Source of the DNA: Rhodococcus oxybenzonivorans
GTDB taxonomy: Bacteria; Actinomycetota; Actinomycetes; Mycobacteriales; Mycobacteriaceae
NCBI RefSeq assembly: GCF_003130705.1
Contig: NZ_CP021354.1
Location: forward strand, 5,208,001 to 5,272,000
Length of the DNA: 64,000 nt
Direction of reading: 5' to 3'
The notes under the pieces were generated by a model. The model ran no database searches. It worked only from the letters and a program-made list of their open reading frames with translations, and was not told the DNA's origin. The first letter of the stretch is position 1. Each line of letters starts with the position of its first letter. Shown piece by piece: positions 60,173 through 64,000 of the stretch. Made by a program: the position numbers and the translations under genes.

Positions 60173-63100
60173 GTGCCGGAACACTGGTGAAGGGACTCGC
60201 GTCCCTTCCCAGTCGGTGTGTGCATACCGGGACGCGGGCGGCCACGTTCGGCGCAGCGGCCGCCCTCGACGCCACCCTGGTGGGTACCGCCACCGCCCTC
60301 GGAGTCGGATCGGTGTTGCTCAAAGGACCGGCCGCGGTGTCGGCAGGGTCGCCGTCGCCCCGTGCGGTCGCCAGATCCGTTATGGACGTGGCCCGTGAGG
60401 CCGCCGGGGGCACACCGGTGCGGCGGTGCGGCTCGGGGTCCGGGCGCATCTGGGTCGAGGTGCGCGGTCTCGACGGTCCGTACGGATCTGTGCTGGCCGA
60501 ACGGGCACTGTCCGCGGTACGGGCAGCGCCGGGTGTCGAGGATGCACAAGTGCATCGCCCGTGGTCGCGGATCGTGGTGACTGCCGGCACTGCTGCTCCG
60601 AGCCCGGAAGCGCTGTGCCGAGTTGTCGCCGCGGCCGAAACCGCAGCAATCACAAAGGCTTCGGGTCAGCGCCCGATCGACCTGCCCGGCGACGACGTGG
60701 TGCTTCTCGCCCGGGCGATCGGTGCCGCCGCTGTCTCCGTGGGCTTGGGTGTTGCGCTGGCCGGGCGAGTACTGCGGTTGCCCCGGCTTCCTGCCGTCCT
60801 GGCTTCGGGGGTGATTTCCGTCGACTACCAACCGCGGCTGCGCGGATTGGTGGAGAAGGCGGTGGGCCCGGGCGCCACCGATCTTCTGTTCGCGACCGCG
60901 ACCGCGACCGTATACACACTGACCCTGTCGCCGGATTCACTTGCCGTCGAGGCCGCGCTGCGGGGCGCGCTCGTCGCGGAGGCCTGGTCCGGCCGGCGGG
61001 CGTGGCAACGGGTGGAGCCGGCTCTTCCCGCCGCCGTCGGCGGTCCGCCCCCTCCCCTGCCCCGGCAGGTCCGTCCCACCGGCCCGGTCGAGCGGTACGC
61101 CGAACGCGCCGGCGTGGCGGGGCTGGCGGGTGACGTGGCACTCGGCGCCCTGACCCGCAACCCCGTCAACATAGGGACGGCGACGATGGTGGTCGCCCCC
61201 AAGGCGACACGCTCCGCGCGAGAGCTGTTCGCCAGCACCCTGGGCCGAGGAGTGGCCGACCGGCACGACGTGCTGCCCCTCCACCCCGAGGCTCTGCGCC
61301 GCCTCGACCGGGTCGAGGCGGTGGTGATCGACCCCCGCGCCCTTTACACTCCGGCGCTGACCGTCAGCCGTATTCTCGGGGTTCGCGACCGGGATCGGAC
61401 CCGGGCGTGGGAATCGGCCCGGACCGCGGTCCAGCGCGGCGTTATCGGTCCCGGCTGGCATCCGGTCAACGCCGTGCCCGGCGCCGCGGTCAACGAACCC
61501 GACGACGATGCCCGGGTGCTGGTCAGCTCGGTCCACGACCCGTACGCGTCCGCGGTCGTCGCCGAGGCCCGGCGAGCGCAGGTCGAGGTCGTCTCGGTCG
61601 ACGACGACGCCCTTCGTTCGCTGCGTAACGGTTTCGACCGGCTGGTCCCGCTGGTCGGATCGATCGATGACACCCTGTGCCACACCGTGACTGAGCTCCA
61701 ACGAGAAGGTCGAGCAGTCGCGGTCGTCGCGGCGGAGGCGCCGCAGGCCCTCGGGCGTGCGGACGTCGGAATAGGTGTCACCCGCGACGGTGCTCCGCCG
61801 CCGTGCGGTGCACACCTGTGGGCAGCCGACCTGACCGGGGTCTGGCGCATCCTGCACGCGATCCCGGCGGCGCGGACGACCAGCCGTCGGGGTATCGAAA
61901 TCTCTGCGCAGGCGTCCGCCCTCGGCACCCTGCTGATGCTGCCCGGTGTGCCCGGCAGCGGACCGGAGTCGGTCACCGCCGGGGCGGCCCTGGGGCTATG
62001 GATGGGACGATCGAAGGCGCGCAGTGTGCTCGCCGCGCCGTTGCCCGCACCCCGGCCGGCGCATGAATGGCATGCGATTCCCGCCGCCGAGGTGCGCGAG
62101 TTGTTACCCCCGCCGCGTAGGGACGACCACACTGCCCAGCTTCCGAAAAGCCGATACTCGGGGCTCGCCACCGGACCCGCACGGGCACTCGGTCGCATCG
62201 GCGTCCGGCCCGTCCTGTCCGCTTGGGGGTTGCTCCGCGCCGTACGTGACGAATTGGACGATCCGCTGACACCGATCCTCGCGACGTGTTCCGCGGCGAG
62301 CGCGGTCCTGGGCTCACCCATCGACGCGGTACTCGTCGGGTCCGTACTCGTGCTCAACGCCGGCATCTCGGCAACCCAGCGACTGCGCGCCGAAGAGGTC
62401 TTGAATCGCCTTCTCGCTGTCCAGGATGCGCCGGCACGGAAGCTCACCGAGCTCGGAACACCCTATGACACAGGGGACGTCGCCGACGTCGAGGCCGACC
62501 GCCGCTACGTCGACATCGCCACGGACCGGCTCCGGCCGGGCGAGGTGATCGAGGTCCGCCCCGGCGAGGTGGTTCCCGCGGACGGGCGGCTACTCGCCGC
62601 CGAGGGGGTAGAGGTCGACGAGTCGGCGCTGACCGGGGAATCGCTTCCCGTCGTCAAGCAGACACTTCCCACACCGGGTGCGCCGCTGGCCGAACGCACC
62701 TGCATGCTCTACGCCGGCACCACGGTGCTCACCGGAACCGCGGTGTCCCTGGTGACCGCGACCGGCCGCGGCACCGAAACCCGACGCGCCACCGCCCTCG
62801 CACCGGCGAAGGTGCGGGAAGTCGGCCTCAATGCCCAGCTGAGCCGGCTGACCCGGCGAGCGATGCCGATCAGTTTCGGCGGTGGCGCCATCGTCACCGG
62901 AATCGGTCTGCTCCGCGGCGCCGGTGTGCGATCCGCCGTCACCAGCGGAGTCGCGGTCATCGTGGCGGCGATCCCCGAAGGGCTTCCGCTGGTGGCCACG
63001 CTCGCGCAGATGTCCGCCGCCCGTCGACTCACCACGTCCTCGGCGCTGGTCCGCGTACCCCGCTCGGTCGAAGCACTGGGTCGGGTCGACGTGGTCTGTT

Positions 63101-64000
63101 TCGACAAGACCGGGACCCTCAGCGAGAACCGCCTACGGGTGACCGCCGTCGAACCGGTACCCGGATGCTCGCGGAAACAGGTGCTGGCCTACGCCGCCCG
63201 CACCGGGTGGTCGTCGAACGGCGGACCGCCGGATCACGCCACCGATGTCGCCATCGTGGATGCCGCCGACACCGAATCCGCGCCCGACGGCGACCGGACC
63301 CGGCAGGCCTACCTGCCGTTCCATTCCGGCCGCTCCTACGCCGCCGCGGTGTCCGGCACCCATCTCGCGGTCAAGGGTGCACCCGAGGTGATGCTCGAGT
63401 CCTTCGGCGCATCCGATGGTCCGCTTGCGGAGCGGGTGCAGTCGATGGCCACCGACGGTCTCCGGGTTATCGCCGTCGGGCAGCGCAACCTCACCGCGGC
63501 CGAAGCGGCGGCGGCTGCCGAGGACCCCGACGCCTTGGCACGACTATGCGAGCACGATCTCGTGCCCGTCGGGTTACTCGGCCTTGCCGACACTCCCCGC
63601 GCCGATGCCGCCGGCCTGCTGCCCGCGCTACGCGACCAGGGTGTCGGCATCCGGCTGATCACCGGAGACCACCCCGTCACCGCCATCGCCATCGCCGACG
63701 AATTGGGCATGCCCGTCACTCCGGACCAGGTGATCAGCGGCATCGACTGGGACGACCTCTCGCATCGCGAGCAGGAACGCGCCGTCGAGAGCTGCCTGGT
63801 CTTCGCCCGGATGTCCCCCGAACACAAGGTGCAGATCGTGCAGACCCTCGAGCGGATCGGGCGAGTGTGTGCCATGGTCGGCGACGGCGCCAACGACGCC
63901 GCCGCCATCCGGGCTGCCAGTGTCGGTATCGGAGTCGCGTCACACGGCAGCGCTCCCGCCCGCGGCGCGGCCGACGTCGTCCTCCTCGATGGCCAGGTCG
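60169..64000 (+). CDS. Large cation-transporting P-type ATPase (CtpI-like), partial at right edge
   Basis: 1277 residues visible from GTG 60169. A long N-terminal region (about 700 residues) includes an HMA-like domain without Cys (YGSVLAERALSAVRAAPGVE), a membrane part and a degenerate HAD-like piece. Then comes a full P-type core: TGES at about residue 825, the membrane motif PEGLP, the phosphorylation site DKTGT, and GDGANDAAAI. Two-part architecture of this size is the hallmark of mycobacterial CtpI. PEGLP points to Ca/Mg-type rather than Cu-type ion choice; the ion is unknown. The C-terminal helices are cut off by the window. Confidence 0.88.
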   Translation, partial: MSAGTLVKGLASLPSRCVHTGTRAATFGAAAALDATLVGTATALGVGSVLLKGPAAVSAGSPSPRAVARSVMDVAREAAGGTPVRRCGSGSGRIWVEVRGLDGPYGSVLAERALSAVRAAPGVEDAQVHRPWSRIVVTAGTAAPSPEALCRVVAAAETAAITKASGQRPIDLPGDDVVLLARAIGAAAVSVGLGVALAGRVLRLPRLPAVLASGVISVDYQPRLRGLVEKAVGPGATDLLFATATATVYTLTLSPDSLAVEAALRGALVAEAWSGRRAWQRVEPALPAAVGGPPPPLPRQVRPTGPVERYAERAGVAGLAGDVALGALTRNPVNIGTATMVVAPKATRSARELFASTLGRGVADRHDVLPLHPEALRRLDRVEAVVIDPRALYTPALTVSRILGVRDRDRTRAWESARTAVQRGVIGPGWHPVNAVPGAAVNEPDDDARVLVSSVHDPYASAVVAEARRAQVEVVSVDDDALRSLRNGFDRLVPLVGSIDDTLCHTVTELQREGRAVAVVAAEAPQALGRADVGIGVTRDGAPPPCGAHLWAADLTGVWRILHAIPAARTTSRRGIEISAQASALGTLLMLPGVPGSGPESVTAGAALGLWMGRSKARSVLAAPLPAPRPAHEWHAIPAAEVRELLPPPRRDDHTAQLPKSRYSGLATGPARALGRIGVRPVLSAWGLLRAVRDELDDPLTPILATCSAASAVLGSPIDAVLVGSVLVLNAGISATQRLRAEEVLNRLLAVQDAPARKLTELGTPYDTGDVADVEADRRYVDIATDRLRPGEVIEVRPGEVVPADGRLLAAEGVEVDESALTGESLPVVKQTLPTPGAPLAERTCMLYAGTTVLTGTAVSLVTATGRGTETRRATALAPAKVREVGLNAQLSRLTRRAMPISFGGGAIVTGIGLLRGAGVRSAVTSGVAVIVAAIPEGLPLVATLAQMSAARRLTTSSALVRVPRSVEALGRVDVVCFDKTGTLSENRLRVTAVEPVPGCSRKQVLAYAARTGWSSNGGPPDHATDVAIVDAADTESAPDGDRTRQAYLPFHSGRSYAAAVSGTHLAVKGAPEVMLESFGASDGPLAERVQSMATDGLRVIAVGQRNLTAAEAAAAAEDPDALARLCEHDLVPVGLLGLADTPRADAAGLLPALRDQGVGIRLITGDHPVTAIAIADELGMPVTPDQVISGIDWDDLSHREQERAVESCLVFARMSPEHKVQIVQTLERIGRVCAMVGDGANDAAAIRAASVGIGVASHGSAPARGAADVVLLDGQV

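Overview
The window is high-GC actinobacterial chromosome, most likely Rhodococcus or a close mycolic-acid relative. This is inferred from gene content and style: a CtpI-type P-ATPase, a wax ester synthase/DGAT, a CsoR-controlled copper cluster, DUF1326/DUF2182 and SPW proteins, many GTG/TTG starts and frequent 4-base stop/start overlaps. No rRNA, tRNA or CRISPR array was seen.

Region 1 (1-13.7 kb) is a surface-polysaccharide locus on the minus strand: a Wzx-type flippase cut by the left edge, an FrhB-like iron-sulfur protein, a hexapeptide acyltransferase, a polysaccharide pyruvyl transferase, two glycosyltransferases, a polyprenyl glycosylphosphotransferase that would start the repeat unit, and, further on, a Wzy/ligase-like protein. 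The distal genes (about 1-6.3 kb) look less GC-rich than the rest, which suggests a horizontally acquired cassette. Between the last two genes lie a decayed acyltransferase, a 30-aa peptide gene and one copy of a small-protein module.

Region 2 (15.2-19.8 kb) holds a second copy of that module (His-motif membrane protein, tiny Trp-Trp membrane peptide, BRCT-like protein) around terC and an SPW-repeat gene, then an orphan hicB antitoxin and a repeat-rich lipoprotein. Region 3 (19.9-31.8 kb) has a beta-phosphoglucomutase/GH65 phosphorylase pair, then a four-gene operon (BcsB-like membrane-anchored protein, polytopic membrane protein, cellulose-synthase-like GT2, GT-C-like transferase) facing a GH5-like lipoprotein. 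It reads as an undescribed synthase-dependent exopolysaccharide system. A rhodanese follows.

Region 4 (31.8-38.4 kb) is an insertion and decay zone: gene fragments, an M23 peptidase, a broken alpha/beta hydrolase with a 10-copy GGCGT microsatellite, an IS110 transposase and an IS607-type element with tnpA debris, a coupled accessory gene and a TnpB whose RuvC residues are intact. Region 5 (38.4-47.6 kb) is a copper/metal island: DUF1326, DUF2182, an MFS pump, CopZ, a secreted His-rich protein, CopA (two apparent frameshifts), CsoR, an ArsR regulator, a truncated Csp-like protein and a DUF305 lipoprotein, with related operator-like sites in the control regions.

Region 6 (47.8-57 kb) has a MarR/MFS efflux pair, a PhoX-like protein, an ArsR/SRPBCC pair, a frameshifted ECF sigma factor, a VOC protein, a glutamine amidotransferase and a WS/DGAT. 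Region 7 (57.2-64 kb) has a helical ferritin-like protein, a shortened SixA phosphatase, a three-helix-bundle protein, a Gly/Ala-rich protein and the large CtpI-like P-type ATPase, which runs off the right edge.

Several otherwise well-conserved genes carry +1 changes in G or C runs. These could be true mutations or homopolymer sequencing errors.
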